A stretch of 24,149 nucleotides of DNA, taken from contig JBBTCJ010000116.1 in assembly GCA_038043285.1 (NCBI GenBank), positions 1-24,149 on the forward strand. The letters run 5' to 3'. A program made the translations under genes and the position numbers. The stretch is from JBBTCJ01 sp038043285. Its GTDB lineage: Bacteria > Planctomycetota > Phycisphaerae > UBA1845. Below the pieces are notes generated by a model, which did no database searches, was not told where the DNA came from, and was given only the letters and a program-made list of their open reading frames with translations. This document shows positions 23,844 to 24,149 of the stretch, piece after piece (position 1 is the stretch's first letter; each line of letters starts with the position of its first letter).

Positions 23844-24149
23844 ATGGATTTCGCCTTCGACGACGATCATCGCATGTTGCAGGAGCAGGTCCGCGACTTC
23901 GCCTTCAAAGAGGTCGCCAAGGGTGCGGCTGAGCGGGATCTCGAAGCCGCCATGCCCGACGAACTTCGGCGGCAGCTTGCGGAGCTGGGATTGTTCGGCA
24001 TCGCGATTCCCGAACCGTACGGGGGCGCGGGGATGGGGACCGTCGCGTCGTCGATTGTGGTCGAAGAAATCTCGAAGGCCTGCGCGGGGACGGGGGTTCT
24101 GCTCAGCGCGCATGCGTAATTGTGCGTCGATCCGATCATTCGTTTCGGC
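23844..24149 (+). pseudogene. Second acyl-CoA dehydrogenase, interrupted by an in-frame TAA; runs off the right edge
   Basis: ATG 23844 has AAGGG about 7-8 nt upstream and lies 12 bp after the previous dehydrogenase gene. The 91 codons to TAA (24117-24119) match the family N terminus: MDFAFDDDHRMLQEQVRDFA, LAELGLFGIAIPEPYGGAGM and IVVEEISKACAGTGVLLSAH. The same frame continues after the TAA to the window end with LCVDPIIRFG, which fits the conserved 'H-N-S-L-x-x-x-P-I-x-x-F-G' stretch of the family. The TAA thus replaces one residue, probably Ser, without shifting the frame. A single base change (TCA to TAA) would explain it: either a nonsense mutation or a sequencing error. TAA serves as an ordinary stop elsewhere in the window (for example the OppC-like gene), so a changed genetic code is unlikely. 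Confidence 0.8.

Noticed and set aside
24117..24119. Reassigned TAA codon as an explanation for the interrupted dehydrogenase
   Set aside because: TAA ends other intact genes in the window, such as the OppC-like permease, at the expected place.
1..24149. A novel defence, mobile or biosynthetic system
   Set aside because: No cluster of unknown genes with nuclease, helicase, transposase, reverse transcriptase or biosynthetic signatures was found; the unknown genes are mostly single secreted or membrane proteins.

Overview
The window looks like chromosomal DNA from a GC-rich, diderm bacterium, most likely a planctomycete of the Phycisphaerae or a close relative. This is inference from gene content. 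Supporting points are secreted proteins ending in dockerin/EF-hand-like repeats (GDTDGDGDADLSDF at the end of 10805-11908; a related tail on 17340-18632), a 1687-residue mosaic surface protein, menaquinone synthesis by the futalosine route (mqnA, mqnC), and many long, signal-peptide-bearing hypothetical proteins. I found no rRNA, tRNA, CRISPR array, transposase or phage gene.

Layout. Positions 1-2223 (minus strand) hold the start of a membrane glycosyltransferase that runs off the left edge, an exported FlgT/LPP20-like protein, and a 3-hydroxyanthranilate 3,4-dioxygenase. accD (plus) is divergent from them at 2631-3437. Its last 52 bp recur 342 bp downstream in a gene-poor stretch that runs to about 4620 and contains only one small exported or anchored ORF. 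A small tail-anchored hypothetical protein (4624-5181) faces the giant surface protein (5469-10532, minus) across a terminator hairpin and a palindromic intergenic repeat. The surface protein carries two 912-bp tandem repeats. Its promoter region is shared with a divergent secreted LamG-like/dockerin-like protein (10805-11908, TTG start).

An exported helical protein (12131-13192) follows, then a compact peptide-type ABC importer operon: solute-binding protein, permease and permease, with overlapping ends and no ATPase genes in the window. A 13-bp perfect hairpin separates this operon from a second dockerin-like secreted protein (17340-18632, minus), which may be read from a promoter about 375 bp upstream. 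An HD-domain hydrolase (19109-19825, minus) is followed by about 590 bp without a convincing gene.

The right end has mqnA and mqnC overlapping by 4 nt (minus), and, divergent from them, two tandem acyl-CoA dehydrogenases. The second of these is interrupted by an in-frame TAA after 91 codons, although family-like sequence resumes immediately.

Functionally the window mixes core metabolism (fatty-acid synthesis, menaquinone, NAD/tryptophan breakdown, acyl-CoA oxidation), peptide uptake and cell-surface proteins. I see no clear candidate for a new multi-gene system. The points most worth checking are the interrupted dehydrogenase, the duplicated accD tail, the dioxygenase lacking its second metal site, the internal repeats of the giant protein and two unexplained palindromic intergenic elements.
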